Source: Paraburkholderia dinghuensis
GTDB lineage: Bacteria > Pseudomonadota > Gammaproteobacteria > Burkholderiales > Burkholderiaceae
Reading direction: 5' to 3'
Assembly: GCF_003837865.1 (NCBI RefSeq)
Contig: NZ_RQIS01000001.1
Coordinates: 1-64,000, forward strand
DNA length: 64,000 bases
Within the stretch, counting starts at the first letter, position 1, and the number at the start of each line of letters is the position of its first letter. The translations under genes and the position numbers were made by a program. Positions 35,810-45,665 of this stretch are shown here, in pieces. Below the pieces are notes generated by a model. That model worked only from the letters and a program-made list of their open reading frames with translations, was not told where the DNA came from and ran no database searches.

Positions 35810-35846
35810 CGCGAGCGCCGCGACGGCGCATCAAGCGAAAGGCAAC

Positions 35847-35880
35847 AAAAAAGCCGCTTCGACCGAAGCGGCTTTTTTTT
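35847..35880. terminator. Bidirectional terminator between ABC exporter and otsA
   Basis: A 15-bp stem (AAAAAAGCCGCTTCG with its complement) and a 2-nt loop; the A and T tails serve both directions. Confidence 0.9.
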
Positions 35881-35914
35881 GCGCGAGCCGGCTGGCCGCG
35901 CCTTCGGCGAACGC

Positions 35915-37366
35915 TCAGCCCTGCTGCCCCTGCGCCTCGCCGTGCGCCGTCTTCGCGAACGGCAGCGCGACGCCGCGCCGCGCGACCATCTGCGTCAAGT
36001 CGCGCATGAAGCGGTCGCGCCAGACCGACACGTTATTCTCGCGAAGCTGACCCATCATGTCGCGATAACGCGCCTCGCGCTCCGCGAGCGGCATCGCGAG
36101 CGCCGTGGCGAGCGCGTCGGCCATGCCGTCGATGTCGAGCGGATTGACGATCAGCGCGCCAGTCAGTTCCTGCGCGGCGCCCGCGAAACGCGACAGAACG
36201 AGCACACCCGGGTTTTCGGGGTCCTGCGCCGATACGTACTCCTTGGCAACGAGGTTCATGCCGTCACGCAGCGGCGTCACGTAACCGACGTGCGATGCGC
36301 GGAATAGCGCCGCCAGGACCGCGCGCTCGTACTGGCGATGGATATACAGAATCGGCGTCCAGTCGAGTTCGGCGAAACGGCCGTTGATGCGCCCCGATTC
36401 CGATTCCAGACGCAACCGGATGTCCTGGTATGCATGCAGATCGGCGCGCGTGGGCGGTGCGATCTGCACGAACGAGACATTGTTGCGCGCTGTCGAATGG
36501 TGGTCGAGCAGTCGCTCGAACGCGCGAAAGCGCTCGACAAGCCCCTTCGAATAATCGAGCCGGTCGACGCTCATGATGACCTTGCGGCCGTGCAGCGTCT
36601 CCTTGAGCGTGCGCACGGCCTTGCCGCGTTCGCCCGCCTTCGCGAGTTCGGCGACTTCGTCGGGATAGACGCCGATCGGATAATCGCCCGCGAACAGGGT
36701 CTGCCCGAACGCCTCGATGCGCGTCAAGCCGTCCGGCTGGTGCGCCACCGCCCCGCTCGCCTCGTTGACAATGTAGTCGCAGAATGCGCGCAGGTCGGGC
36801 TTCGTCTGGAAGCCGAGCAGATCGAACGAGCACAGCGCCTGAACCAGTTCGCGATGCGGCGGTACCGCGAGCAGCACCTGCGAAGCCGGAAACGGAATAT
36901 GCAGGAAGAAGCCGATGCGGTTCTTCACGCCCGCCGCGCGCAACGCCTGCGCAAACGGGATCAGATGGTAGTCGTGAACCCAGATGACGTCGTCATCGCG
37001 CAAGAGCGGCACGAGCTGCTGCGCGAGCCACGTATTCACGCGGCAGTAGCCTTCGAAGTCGTGACGGTCGTACTGGACGAGATCGGCGCGATAGTGGAAT
37101 GCGGGCCACAGCGTCGCGTTCGAGAAGCCGCGATAGTACTGGTCGTAGTCGCGGCGCAAAAGGCCGATCGTGGCGAACGTGACCGGGCCGTGTTCCTCGA
37201 GCTTGATCTGCGGCTGCCCCGACGTGAGGATGTCGCCGCTCCAGCCGAACCACATGCCGCCCGTCTCTTTCAGCGCATCATAGACGCCCACCGCGAGGCC
37301 GCCCGCAGCCGGGAGGCCTTCGGAGATCGGCGCAACCCGGTTCGACACGATAATCAATCGGCTCAT
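35915..37366 (-). CDS. otsA: Trehalose-6-phosphate synthase
   Basis: 483 residues from the ATG at 37366, where [17 protein letters not shown] gives the standard N-terminus; upstream in-frame sequence is not part of the protein. GT20 features: GWSGDI near residue 40, the [14 protein letters not shown] motif, [20 protein letters not shown] and the C-terminal [15 protein letters not shown]. The enzyme joins glucose from UDP-glucose to glucose-6-phosphate. It is downstream of otsB on the same strand (82-bp gap), completing trehalose synthesis, which protects against osmotic and desiccation stress. Confidence 0.95.
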   Translation of the reverse strand: MSRLIIVSNRVAPISEGLPAAGGLAVGVYDALKETGGMWFGWSGDILTSGQPQIKLEEHGPVTFATIGLLRRDYDQYYRGFSNATLWPAFHYRADLVQYDRHDFEGYCRVNTWLAQQLVPLLRDDDVIWVHDYHLIPFAQALRAAGVKNRIGFFLHIPFPASQVLLAVPPHRELVQALCSFDLLGFQTKPDLRAFCDYIVNEASGAVAHQPDGLTRIEAFGQTLFAGDYPIGVYPDEVAELAKAGERGKAVRTLKETLHGRKVIMSVDRLDYSKGLVERFRAFERLLDHHSTARNNVSFVQIAPPTRADLHAYQDIRLRLESESGRINGRFAELDWTPILYIHRQYERAVLAALFRASHVGYVTPLRDGMNLVAKEYVSAQDPENPGVLVLSRFAGAAQELTGALIVNPLDIDGMADALATALAMPLAEREARYRDMMGQLRENNVSVWRDRFMRDLTQMVARRGVALPFAKTAHGEAQGQQG

Positions 37367-37448
37367 GAGGTGCGGGGTCCGTTCAGGAATAAGTGGGTGA
37401 GCGCCGCGATTGCGTGAACTGGCGGCGCGATTGCCATCAGGCGGGGGC

Positions 37449-38216
37449 TCACGCTTCGCGCATCGCTGCAACGAGCGATGCGAGCCAGCCGAGCAGCGCA
37501 TCGACCGAATCGACGCGCGTCTGCGCTATCGTATCGCCGCCGCCCACCTTGATCGAAAGCCCGCGCTGCGCGTTGACGACCGCGAAGCCCTTCTCGTCGG
37601 TCAGATCGTCGCCGGCGAATACCGGACGGCGGCCCGCGAACGGCAGCTCGTCGAGAAAGGCGCGCAGCGCACGGCCCTTGTCGACATCCTTCGGCTTGAT
37701 TTCGTAGACCATCTTGCCGGGCTGCAACACGTAGGCATCCGCGAATTCGCCCGCGAGACGCGTGGTCACTTCGCGCGCGGCACCCTCGAAATCGGGCGCA
37801 TTGCGGTAATGCAGCGCCACGGCTGCCCCCTTGATCTCAAGCAGCATGCCCGGATGCAAGCGCACTACTTCCGCGAGCACCTGCTCCATGTGCAGGAGCC
37901 GCTGATCGTTGAAACCCACGCGCTGTGTGTCGCCATTGGCGTCGCGCCGCTCGGCGCCGTGCAGGCCTGCCACTGGCAGATCCGGCATGCCGAGGAACGC
38001 GTCGATGCTGTCGATGCCGCGCCCCGAAAGGATCGCGACTGCGCCGTGCGTCACGCGTCGCAGCTCGGTGAGTAACGCGAGCATGTCGGGACGCACCAGC
38101 ACGCCATCGGGCGTCGGTGCGAGATCGACGAGCGTGCCGTCGAAATCGAAGAAGAAAGCCGTCTGATCAGGCGGCAATACAGCCGGTAGTGCTTGCATTC
38201 CGTGTTTTTCGCCCAT
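37449..38216 (-). CDS. otsB: Trehalose-6-phosphate phosphatase
   Basis: About 255 residues from the ATG at 38216; a start at 38198 is also plausible. HAD motif I FFFDFDGTLVD with the nucleophile and acid-base aspartates, motif II (VAILSGRG) and motif IV (FAGDDLTDEKGF) are in order. It removes phosphate from trehalose-6-phosphate made by OtsA and is encoded just upstream of otsA in the same direction, so the pair forms an operon. Confidence 0.93.
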   Translation of the reverse strand: MGEKHGMQALPAVLPPDQTAFFFDFDGTLVDLAPTPDGVLVRPDMLALLTELRRVTHGAVAILSGRGIDSIDAFLGMPDLPVAGLHGAERRDANGDTQRVGFNDQRLLHMEQVLAEVVRLHPGMLLEIKGAAVALHYRNAPDFEGAAREVTTRLAGEFADAYVLQPGKMVYEIKPKDVDKGRALRAFLDELPFAGRRPVFAGDDLTDEKGFAVVNAQRGLSIKVGGGDTIAQTRVDSVDALLGWLASLVAAMREA

Positions 38217-38542
38217 CGGCGCTTGCCGGATAAGGTTCCGGCGGCGCATTGCGCCGGCGGAGAAAGTGTGCGCATCTTACCGCGCCTTCACCGGATTTTC
38301 GAGACCGTAAGGTTCGAACCCCAGCTTTCGCCGCGTCGCAGCCGGCGATGTAACTCCCGTCGACGACGCATCCGGCCTCACACGGCAGTCCGGCTCCAAT
38401 TTTGCTAAAGTCGCAGCGGCCTGCCGCGCGCCGCCGCTCAAGGCGATCTCGCGCCGCCATTCGCCTGGTCACGCTTTCGTCGACTGTAGTCGGCCGTACA
38501 ACGCCGCCGGTCCGGTTTCACGTCTCACCCGTAACAGGAAAA

Positions 38543-39007
38543 ATGATGAAGAAGAAACTGCACTCCCTCACCGCCACGCTGGTCTGCTCGCTGTCCTTCG
38601 CTTGCGCAACGTTCGTGCCGACTGCGCAGGCCGCCGACGCGGCGATCAGCACCCAGAACGCGTGGGTGCGCTGGCTGCCCAACAACCTGCCCGCGGGAGG
38701 CTACGTCACGCTCAAGAACGAGGGCGACCGGAACGTCGATCTCGTCGACGTTTCAAGCGACGACTACGGCAGCGTGATGATGCATCAGACCGTCTCGAAC
38801 GGCTCGACGCAGAAGATGGTGATGGTGGACAAGGTGACGGTGCCGGCGCACGGGTCCGTGTCGTTCGCACCGGGCGGCTATCACCTGATGCTTGAGGAAG
38901 CGAAGCACAAGATCGCGCCGGGTGACACGGTACACGTCAAGCTGCACCTCTCGGACGGAGAAACGCTCGATACGCCCTTCACGGTGAAATCGCCCGCACA
39001 GAAGTAA
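38543..39007 (+). CDS. Periplasmic copper chaperone PCuAC
   Basis: 154 residues with AGGAAA before the first of two adjacent ATGs. The signal peptide (KKKLHSLTATLVCSLSFACA, cleavage near AQA-ADA) precedes a beta-sandwich domain. The copper ligands follow the H(M)X10MX21HXM pattern: MMHQTVSNGSTQKM and PGGYHLML. It delivers Cu(I) to the CuA site of cytochrome oxidase. It lies alone, divergent from otsB; 38217-38542 holds no other gene. Confidence 0.9.
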   Translation: MMKKKLHSLTATLVCSLSFACATFVPTAQAADAAISTQNAWVRWLPNNLPAGGYVTLKNEGDRNVDLVDVSSDDYGSVMMHQTVSNGSTQKMVMVDKVTVPAHGSVSFAPGGYHLMLEEAKHKIAPGDTVHVKLHLSDGETLDTPFTVKSPAQK

Positions 39008-39164
39008 CGCGGGAAAGCAACCTGCAATAGAGCGGCGCGCCTGCCGGACCGCGTGCCGCATCGGACGCCGCGCGCCTATGTCTTCCGGTGTGGGTTCTTC
39101 ATGCGTCACGCGGCACGTGAACCCGGAACGCTCTTCATCGCGACGGCGTCCTGGGGCACGGTGC

Positions 39165-39653
39165 TTATTCCGAACGCATCCAGATGTGCGGGATGCCGTC
39201 TTCGTCGTGAATATCGGAGACCGGCTCGAAGCCGAACGCCCCGTAGAATTTCTGCAAATGGGCCTGCGCGTGCAGACGCATTGGCACGTGTGGCCATTGC
39301 TGACCGATCAGGCGTATCACCCGTTCGAGCAGCGCATTGCCGAGCTTGATGCCGCGATAACCCGCCGTCGTCAGCACCCGGCCGATACGCACGTCGGGGT
39401 CGCTCGAATCGGGTAGCAATACGCGCAGATAGCCCGCAATCGCAGGACGCTCCCCCGCCGTATCCCAGGCGAAAAGGTGCCAGGCGGCGGCATCGAGGCC
39501 GTCGATGTCGCCGTAGACGCAGTTCTGCTCGACAACGAAAACCTCCGAGCGCACCTTGAGCATCTCGTAGACCTCACGGGTTTCGAGCGCGTCGAACGCC
39601 TTCCAGCGCCAGTCGAACTGCGGGAGCGGCAATGCGGGGGACTGCGTAGTCAT
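39165..39653 (-). CDS. ElaA-like GNAT acetyltransferase
   Basis: 162 residues. The acyl-CoA motif region TTAGYRGIKLGNALLERVI (V/I-x-x-x-Y-R-G-x-K-L-G-x-x-L) and the ElaA-specific MKVRSEVFVVEQNC-like segment (here MLKVRSEVFVVEQNCVYGD) are present, as are QAHLQKFYGAFGFEPV and the C-terminal IWM. The substrate of ElaA proteins is not known. It stands alone. Confidence 0.85.
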   Translation of the reverse strand: MTTQSPALPLPQFDWRWKAFDALETREVYEMLKVRSEVFVVEQNCVYGDIDGLDAAAWHLFAWDTAGERPAIAGYLRVLLPDSSDPDVRIGRVLTTAGYRGIKLGNALLERVIRLIGQQWPHVPMRLHAQAHLQKFYGAFGFEPVSDIHDEDGIPHIWMRSE

Positions 39654-39815
39654 CGTTGATTTCCGGCAAGTGTCGTGTCAATCCACGATTATGCCGTGCC
39701 ACCTGAACGCCCCACAACGCGCCACCTGGCTCGCAGCGTGTGGGTCGGGCGCACATGCGCCATTACTGGAATGGCGCATGGTGCCAATCGATAAAGCGGC
39801 GAACTGACGATCCGA

Positions 39816-40148
39816 TCAACCGCCGCTGCAACCGCAGCCCGAGCCCGCGCCGCCACCACAGCCACCGGTCTCGCGCTCCTGCGGTGCCGAGCCATCGGCG
39901 GCAGGCGCAACCAGGAAGTCGATCACGACCTGCGCGGGTTGACGTTCCACGTAGTGAATTTCGACCTGGTCGCCGTAGCGCGACTGGATCTGATGCAAGA
40001 GCGGAAGCGGATCGTGATCGTTCACGAAACGCATCGCTTCGCCACGATCAAGCGACTCCAGTGCGCCGAAAATCGCGGCGTGGCGAAAACGCTTGGAGAT
40101 GCCGCGTGCATCGAAAACAAATGCGTTGCGATTAATGGCTTCGGTCAT
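39816..40148 (-). CDS. DUF2249-domain protein with glycine/cysteine tail
   Basis: 110 residues from the ATG at 40148, with GGAG 6 bases before it; a longer frame starts at 40160. The body (NRNAFVFDARGISKRFRHAAIF, then DGSAPQ) fits DUF2249, often found in nitrite/NO detoxification clusters. The C-terminal tail reads GGCGGGAGSGCGCSGG, with four cysteines that could bind metal. It is last of the leftward NO cluster; its exact role is unknown. Confidence 0.75.
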   Translation of the reverse strand: MTEAINRNAFVFDARGISKRFRHAAIFGALESLDRGEAMRFVNDHDPLPLLHQIQSRYGDQVEIHYVERQPAQVVIDFLVAPAADGSAPQERETGGCGGGAGSGCGCSGG

Positions 40149-40261
40149 GTGAGGCTCCATCTAAAAGTTCAAGCAAGTCCACGTCGTAACGTTAGACAGT
40201 CAGGGTGGCGTTGTTGCGCCGGTTTTGCGTGCAACTGACGAATCGGTTCGAACGCATTGTT

Positions 40262-41401
40262 TTATCGCCTGCCCCGGCGTGCAGACCAGACCGCCGTTAG
40301 CAGAACGAATATAAAAATCGCGAGGGCTACGGCAGCGGCTTCGCTGCCGAAACGTCTCAGGCCAAAATCGCCGTACAGAACCCCGGCCACGCGCGCCGCC
40401 ACTGCGCCATGCAAGAGCACGAGCGGCACATAAAAGAGCGGACTGTACTTGACGCGCAAGCGGGTGACGGCGGGCAGGATGATCGGCGCGTGGCCGAACA
40501 CCATTGAGAACACAAAGCCGAGCGTGAGTGCGTGCAGCGCCGCGTCGTGCCACGGGTGTCCTGCGACGAATGCACCGTCGAGCCCGAGCAGGCCGCTAGC
40601 GCCGAACCAGCCGTAGCCGGCCAGCAACGCAACAGCAATGAAGCGCGTTAGACCGCGCTGACGTACCGTGTAGCGCGCGATGTCGTACTTCGCAAGCCAC
40701 AACGCCAGCAGCAAGTAGCTCGCCGAAAAAACACGGCTGCCAAACTCTGGCTGCCAAAGCGCGATGGCGAGTCCCGTCAGCAAGAGCGCGACGCAACCGC
40801 CGAACAGGTAGGGTGCCATGGGCCGCATGGGGCGCATGCGCATCAATTCGAGCCGTTCGGCGACGATCGTCAAAACGAGAAATGCGAGCCAGGCGGGCAC
40901 CGCAGCAAACGGATCACCCGAAATGATCCAGACCAGATTGCCGAAGGTCCAGCAGGCTGCGGCAATGGCAAGCGTCATCAAATAGAGCGCGAACTGTCGG
41001 CGCATCACGAAGATGCTACCCACAAGCAGCGGGATGGACGCAACAAGCAGGACCACCTGCGCAAGCGGGACGGGAGCGCCGGCCAGCAGAAACACGCTGG
41101 CGAGCGCCGCGCCGACAGGCGCGGCAAAACACCATGTCCGACCAATCGCGACGGCACGCTCGAGACTAATGACCGCGCCGAAGAATACGGGAACCATCAG
41201 CACACCGTGCCACCCTGCTCTGGCAACGGCGTGCGCCGGCAACGCCACGCCAAAGCGGGCAAGACCGGTGCCGAGACCGCACAGCAGCGTCGCGACAATG
41301 ACCGCGCCAAGCAACGCGCGGGGCGCGAGCCGCAAGGAAAATCCCCTCGCCATCGGCTCTGCCTGCCGGTTCGCAGCCTTGATGGTCGGCCGGTTCGTCA
41401 C
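40262..41401 (-). CDS. NnrS-like polytopic membrane protein
   Basis: About 379 residues from a GTG at 41401 that overlaps the stop of the DUF59 gene (GTGA), suggesting coupling; an ATG at 41353 is the alternative. About 10-12 hydrophobic helices are visible. The motif GFVFSMVFGHAPIILPAVTR near residue 280 and histidines in HPWHDAALHALTLG resemble NnrS-family haem/NO proteins. Sits between a DUF59 and a DUF2249 gene behind a nitric oxide reductase, which supports a role in NO tolerance. Confidence 0.65.
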   Translation of the reverse strand: MTNRPTIKAANRQAEPMARGFSLRLAPRALLGAVIVATLLCGLGTGLARFGVALPAHAVARAGWHGVLMVPVFFGAVISLERAVAIGRTWCFAAPVGAALASVFLLAGAPVPLAQVVLLVASIPLLVGSIFVMRRQFALYLMTLAIAAACWTFGNLVWIISGDPFAAVPAWLAFLVLTIVAERLELMRMRPMRPMAPYLFGGCVALLLTGLAIALWQPEFGSRVFSASYLLLALWLAKYDIARYTVRQRGLTRFIAVALLAGYGWFGASGLLGLDGAFVAGHPWHDAALHALTLGFVFSMVFGHAPIILPAVTRLRVKYSPLFYVPLVLLHGAVAARVAGVLYGDFGLRRFGSEAAAVALAIFIFVLLTAVWSARRGRR

Positions 41402-41733
41402 TCGTCCGACCATCCCAGCACCCGGCGAGCCGCGTCGGTCATCATCGCGGGATCCCATGGCGGCTCCCATACGAGTTTGATATTGATAGCCATGCTTGCA
41501 GGAGTGAGAGCATCGACGACCTCTCTCGCGTCGTCGAGAATCACCTCGCCCATCGGGCAGGCCGGCGATGTCGGCGCGATGTCGATTTCCAGCATCTCCG
41601 GACTCACATCGACGCGATAGACGAGACCAAGGTCAACGATGTTGACGCCGACCTCGGGATCGATCACATAGCGCAAGGCCTCGCGGATTTCACTTTCGCT
41701 CGGCAGTGCTGCATTGTCGGCCGGGGACATCAT
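41398..41733 (-). CDS. DUF59/MIP18-type metal-sulfur cluster assembly protein
   Basis: 111 residues with GGAGAG 8 bases before the first of two adjacent ATGs. The IDPEVGVNIVDLGLVYRVDV segment and the cysteine-containing TSPACPMGEVI pattern are the hallmarks of the SufT/PaaD/MIP18 family that helps Fe-S cluster assembly. It lies in the NO cluster and could repair or mature Fe-S proteins damaged by NO. Stop overlaps the start of the NnrS-like gene. Confidence 0.85.
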   Translation of the reverse strand: MMSPADNAALPSESEIREALRYVIDPEVGVNIVDLGLVYRVDVSPEMLEIDIAPTSPACPMGEVILDDAREVVDALTPASMAINIKLVWEPPWDPAMMTDAARRVLGWSDE

Positions 41734-41807
41734 GATGCTCTCTCCTGTTCATCATCGGGGCGAGGTGCCGGCCACTACAGGCCGGCCGGCACCCTCGCGC
41801 CCACTGC

Positions 41808-44096
41808 TCAGACGCGTTGCGTGACGCGTTTGGCGGCTGCTTCCTGCGGTGCGGTCGGACCGCGACCGAGCAGACGCAGCGCAAACCAGCCGAGGTACAA
41901 CACGCCCATGGCAAACACGATGTCGCCAGGCACGCGCACCCAGACGAGCGTCTGCATGATCGTCGAATGGATCACTTCAGGCGAACGCGCATACCAGAGG
42001 CCCTTGCTCACGCATGCCCATGCTTCGTAGATCCCCGACGGCAGGATCGAGAAGAACACCATCATGAACAGGCCGATGTTGAGCATCCAGAAGGCCGGCT
42101 TGAGCAGCGAGTCGTCCCAGGCTTCCCGTGCGGACATGCCGCGCAGGCAGAACAGCATCAGGCCGATGCCGAGCATACCGTACACACCAAAGAGTGCTGC
42201 GTGGCCGTGTGCGGGCGTGATGTTCAGGCCTTGCACGTAGTACAGCGAGATCGGCGGATTGATCGAGAAGCCGAGCAGACCTGCGCCCACCGTATTCCAG
42301 ACACTGACCGCGACGAAGCAGAGAATCACCCACTTGTAGTTCTGCACCCACGGAGCAGCGTGCGAACGACGATACGTTTGCCAGCCTTCCATGCCCATGA
42401 TGGCGAGCGGCACCACTTCGAATGCGGAGAACACTGCGCCGAACGCGATGATGGCCGTCGACGTACCCGTGAAGTAGAGGTGATGCAGCGTGCCGAGAAT
42501 GCCACCGAACAGGAAGATGATCGTTTCCATGACAATCGCGCGGTTCGCGGTTGCGGCACGGATCAGACCCAGGCGCGAGAAGATGAGCGCGATGACAGCC
42601 GTCGCGAACACTTCAAAGAACCCTTCCACCCAGAGGTGGACAAGCCACCAACGCCAGTACTCGATCATCGAGTAGTGCGTATTCTGGCCCCACGCGAGCG
42701 AGGACGCATAGAACAAGCCGATGCAGGTTGCCGACAGGAACATCATCGTGATAATGCCGCGGCCGTTGGTCTTCGGATCCTTGAGCGCGGGCATCAACGC
42801 ACGGCCGAGGAGGAATGCCCAGAACAGGAGGCCGACGAAGAGCAGCAATTGCCAGACCCGGCCCATGCTCGTGTAAGCGAGGCCTTGATTACCGAGCCAG
42901 AAGGCGAACGACGTGCCGCGATGCTGCAGCGAGCCGAGCCAGCCGCAAACGGTCGAACCCACTACGATGAAAAGCAGCGCATAGAACAGCAGGTCCACAC
43001 CGAGCTTCTGCAGCTTCGGTTCGCGCCCGGAAAGAAGCGGCGCGATGTAGAGACCCGTCGCAAGCCATGCCGTGGCAATCCAGAGGACACCGAACTGGGT
43101 GTGAATCGTGCGGCTCACGACCCAGGGGAGGAATTCAGCGATGGGCATCCCGAAGACGCTGTGTCCTTCCACTGCATAGTGCGCCGTCAGCGAGCCCATG
43201 GCGACCTGCGTCAGCATCAGGCCGATCACGACGTAGAAGTACTTCTTCGTCGCGCGCATGGACGGCGTCGTCTTGACGTTGAACAGCGGATCTTCGGCCG
43301 GTGCAGCGGGGGCCTCTTCTTCGCTGTCATGGTGCGCCGCGTGGTACCAGATCAGGCCAGCGATGCCAGCGAGCAAGAGGATCACACTCGCGATCGACCA
43401 CATGCCGTTGGCAACCGTCGGCGTATTGGCGACGAGCGGCTCATGCGGCCAGTTGTTCGTGTAGGTGACGTCCGTTTGCCCCGGGCGGTCGGTCGTGGCT
43501 GACCAGGACGACCAGAAGAAGAATGCTGCCAGTGCGGCCTGGTCGGCAGCTCCTGGCACGGAGCCGGCGTTCATTGCGTATTGATCGCGCAGCTTGTCGA
43601 AAGACGGGTCCGTTCCGAACAGCGATTCATAGTGCTTCGAGACATCGAGAATCGCGGCCGCACGCTGATCGGTCACCGTGATGCGCCCGCTCGTGGCGTC
43701 ATACCGGTTCAAGCGCATTTCGCGCTTCAGACGCCCGTCGAGCGTGCCTTGCTCGTCCGGCGTCAGCGCTTCATACGACTTGCCGAACTGTTGTTGCGCC
43801 CAAAGGTTGCGCAGCGTGACGGCTTCACGATGCAGCCAGTCTGCCGACCAGTCGGGGGCGACGTAGCTGCCGTGGCCCCAGACCGTACCTACCTGCTGAC
43901 CACCGGCGGCCAGCCATACCTTCTGACCGCGCTGAACCTGCTCGCCCGTGAACAGGACGCTGCCGCTATCGCTAACGACTGCGCTTGGGATAGGTGGCGC
44001 GACGAGGTAGATCTCGCGGCCAAGCCAAAGTAGAACGGCAAATGACGCGAGGCAGATAAGCCCCAGCCATTTCCATAACCTAGTTGTTGATTGCAT
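41808..44096 (-). CDS. norB: Quinol-dependent nitric oxide reductase (qNor)
   Basis: 762 residues with GGAGAGAG before the ATG. An N-terminal domain outside the membrane (residues about 35-220, between helix 1 and helix 2) replaces cytochrome subunit NorC, which marks the quinol type. A 12-helix haem-copper oxidase-like core follows: histidine ligands occur in RTIHTQFGVLW, WWLVHLWVEGFFEV and GTLHHLYFTG, with the third glutamate-containing region typical of NO reductases. It reduces NO to N2O using quinol. First gene of the cluster; an NsrR-type box lies about 80 bp upstream. Confidence 0.93.
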   Translation of the reverse strand: MQSTTRLWKWLGLICLASFAVLLWLGREIYLVAPPIPSAVVSDSGSVLFTGEQVQRGQKVWLAAGGQQVGTVWGHGSYVAPDWSADWLHREAVTLRNLWAQQQFGKSYEALTPDEQGTLDGRLKREMRLNRYDATSGRITVTDQRAAAILDVSKHYESLFGTDPSFDKLRDQYAMNAGSVPGAADQAALAAFFFWSSWSATTDRPGQTDVTYTNNWPHEPLVANTPTVANGMWSIASVILLLAGIAGLIWYHAAHHDSEEEAPAAPAEDPLFNVKTTPSMRATKKYFYVVIGLMLTQVAMGSLTAHYAVEGHSVFGMPIAEFLPWVVSRTIHTQFGVLWIATAWLATGLYIAPLLSGREPKLQKLGVDLLFYALLFIVVGSTVCGWLGSLQHRGTSFAFWLGNQGLAYTSMGRVWQLLLFVGLLFWAFLLGRALMPALKDPKTNGRGIITMMFLSATCIGLFYASSLAWGQNTHYSMIEYWRWWLVHLWVEGFFEVFATAVIALIFSRLGLIRAATANRAIVMETIIFLFGGILGTLHHLYFTGTSTAIIAFGAVFSAFEVVPLAIMGMEGWQTYRRSHAAPWVQNYKWVILCFVAVSVWNTVGAGLLGFSINPPISLYYVQGLNITPAHGHAALFGVYGMLGIGLMLFCLRGMSAREAWDDSLLKPAFWMLNIGLFMMVFFSILPSGIYEAWACVSKGLWYARSPEVIHSTIMQTLVWVRVPGDIVFAMGVLYLGWFALRLLGRGPTAPQEAAAKRVTQRV

Positions 44097-44173
44097 ATTC
44101 CTCTCTCCTTCTCCAGAGGGGGATGAGTTGCGGAGACAATGTCTGCGTCAGTAGCCCGTTTTCACTGCGCTTA

Positions 44174-44196
44174 AAGATGCATCGGTGATGCATGTT
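44174..44196. promoter_or_regulatory. NsrR-type NO-responsive operator
   Basis: AAGATGCAT-CGGTG-ATGCATGTT matches the NsrR consensus, two ATGCAT-containing half-sites with a short spacer. It sits about 80 bp upstream of the norB start, as expected for derepression by NO through the [Fe-S] cluster of NsrR. The regulator gene is not in the window. Confidence 0.75.
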
Positions 44197-45017
44197 ATCG
44201 GCATCATAGTTTGTGGCTAAGCGGTGTGTAAAGATGCGACTGGTCGGAGCTTGCGGCCACACAAGTTCAAAAAAAGCTAGACGAATTAACGGTTTATGAC
44301 GTTTCTAGGGAGCGGCTGCGCTCTTTCCGTGCCAATTCGCCGCAGCATTTAGCACAGCGCGGCGCCTTGAAATACGTGGGCGCGTTTGCCCGGAAGGCGC
44401 AAGGGATTCCGTTCACCGATAGCCGGACTTGAGTGAGAACCGCCAGCCGCAATCGGCCAGCTTTCGGACCAGTCTCCAACGGCCGAAGCAACGCCGGCGT
44501 CGGTCCGAAGACCGCTCAGACTTAAGTCCATTCGACAGCAGCCACATTTGCATGGACTACTCAGTAATGCGCTGCAGCAATTCGAGGCCACCGCCCGGCG
44601 GATCGTTTTCGATTGCAGCGAGACTGCGTGCGAAGGAGAAAAATCCAGGCGCCAGATTTTCTTGAGATACCGGGATGGAGGATTTGCCGCCTGAATCGTG
44701 CCAGCCGATCGGACGATCGAGTCAAGACTGCGAGCGAGGGTGCTGAAGCGATGCATGGCGAAAACATGGACGTCTCCGCTTCTTCGATCCGGAGCGTGCG
44801 CGAAAACGCGTGGGTGGCAGCTTCGCTGCGGTTGGATGCGTTCCGCAGTCGCCAGCGGTCAGAGCCCTCTTCACACAATATCGAGCCTGCGTGCGGGAGC
44901 TTGTGCCGATCGCCAAAGAGCGGACCGACGGGGTTACAGGAGACGATCGTGGAGGCGGCACGCGACTTTACGGAACGCGAGGCGGCGCTTCGCTCGACGT
45001 CAGTCGCGGATGGAAAA
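44197..45017. other. Long stretch without a convincing gene
   Basis: No gene has both coding character and a good start. A short leftward frame ending at 44294 (NGIPCAFRANAPTYFKAPRC, then AKCCGELARKE) has a cysteine pattern and could encode a peptide of about 40 residues from a GTG. Overlapping frames near 44.6-44.9 kb look like noise. Confidence 0.4.
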
Positions 45018-45047
45018 AGAAAAAGCCACCCGAAGGTGGCTTTTTCT
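45018..45047 (-). terminator. Terminator of the tRNA operon
   Basis: A stem of about 13 bp (AGAAAAAGCCACC with complement) and a CGAA/TTCG loop. On the minus strand it is followed by CTTTTTCC, ending the Gly-Gly-Cys tRNA transcript. Confidence 0.85.
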
Positions 45048-45056
45048 TTTCTTACT

Positions 45057-45130
45057 TGGAGGCGCGAGCCGGAGTCGAACCGGCCTACACGGCTTTGCAG
45101 GCCGCTGCATAACCGCTTTGCTATCGCGCC
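45057..45130 (-). tRNA. tRNA-Cys(GCA)
   Basis: A complete 74-nt cloverleaf including the encoded CCA. Acceptor GGCGCGA pairs with TCGCGCC, the anticodon loop holds GCA (CTGCAAA), and the T-arm loop reads TTCGACT. It is last in the Gly-Gly-Cys cluster. Confidence 0.95.
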
Positions 45131-45258
45131 AGAAGCGGACTGCCGATACTGGACGCTTGCTTGCGCCCGCTACGACCGGACAGATTATTTCTTCGACGGT
45201 CCGATGTACAAACATGGTCCGCCAAACAAAAGGGGAAGCGCTGCTTCCCCGGTATAGC

Positions 45259-45334
45259 TGGAGCGGGAGACGAGTCTCGAACTCGCGACCTCAACCTTGG
45301 CAAGGTTGCGCTCTACCAACTGAGCTACTCCCGC
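45259..45334 (-). tRNA. tRNA-Gly(GCC), copy 2
   Basis: A 76-nt cloverleaf with CCA, acceptor GCGGGAG, D-arm AGCTCAGTTGGTAGAGC and anticodon GCC in the loop TTGCCAA. Identical in sequence to the copy at 45399-45474. Confidence 0.97.
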
Positions 45335-45398
45335 GTTGCACTGCTAGATCCTGCTTTTCGGCACGGCGCTGAATACACAATCGCCAGAACCTGAATTC

Positions 45399-45474
45399 TG
45401 GAGCGGGAGACGAGTCTCGAACTCGCGACCTCAACCTTGGCAAGGTTGCGCTCTACCAACTGAGCTACTCCCGC
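45399..45474 (-). tRNA. tRNA-Gly(GCC), copy 1
   Basis: The same sequence as the downstream copy, separated by 64 bp. It is the first tRNA after pgsA on the same strand, about 190 bp downstream of that gene. Confidence 0.97.
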
Positions 45475-45665
45475 ATTCTGCTGTTGATCCACTACCGATC
45501 TTCAGCCATCTCCACCGCATCTTCGTGCTTGCTGCTGCTAATTTGCTGCTTCGCCAGAGTGTCGTGCAGCGGAGAAGTGAGATTATGTATAAGCCGCTGA
45601 ATCGTGTCAACCCCTGCGGGTAATCTTTTTCAGGCGTGCGACTGAACGAACGTCGGGAGACACAC

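Noticed and set aside
41817..43502. A 561-residue plus-strand frame opposite norB
   Set aside because: Arg/Glu/His-rich shadow; norB is complete with haem ligand motifs.
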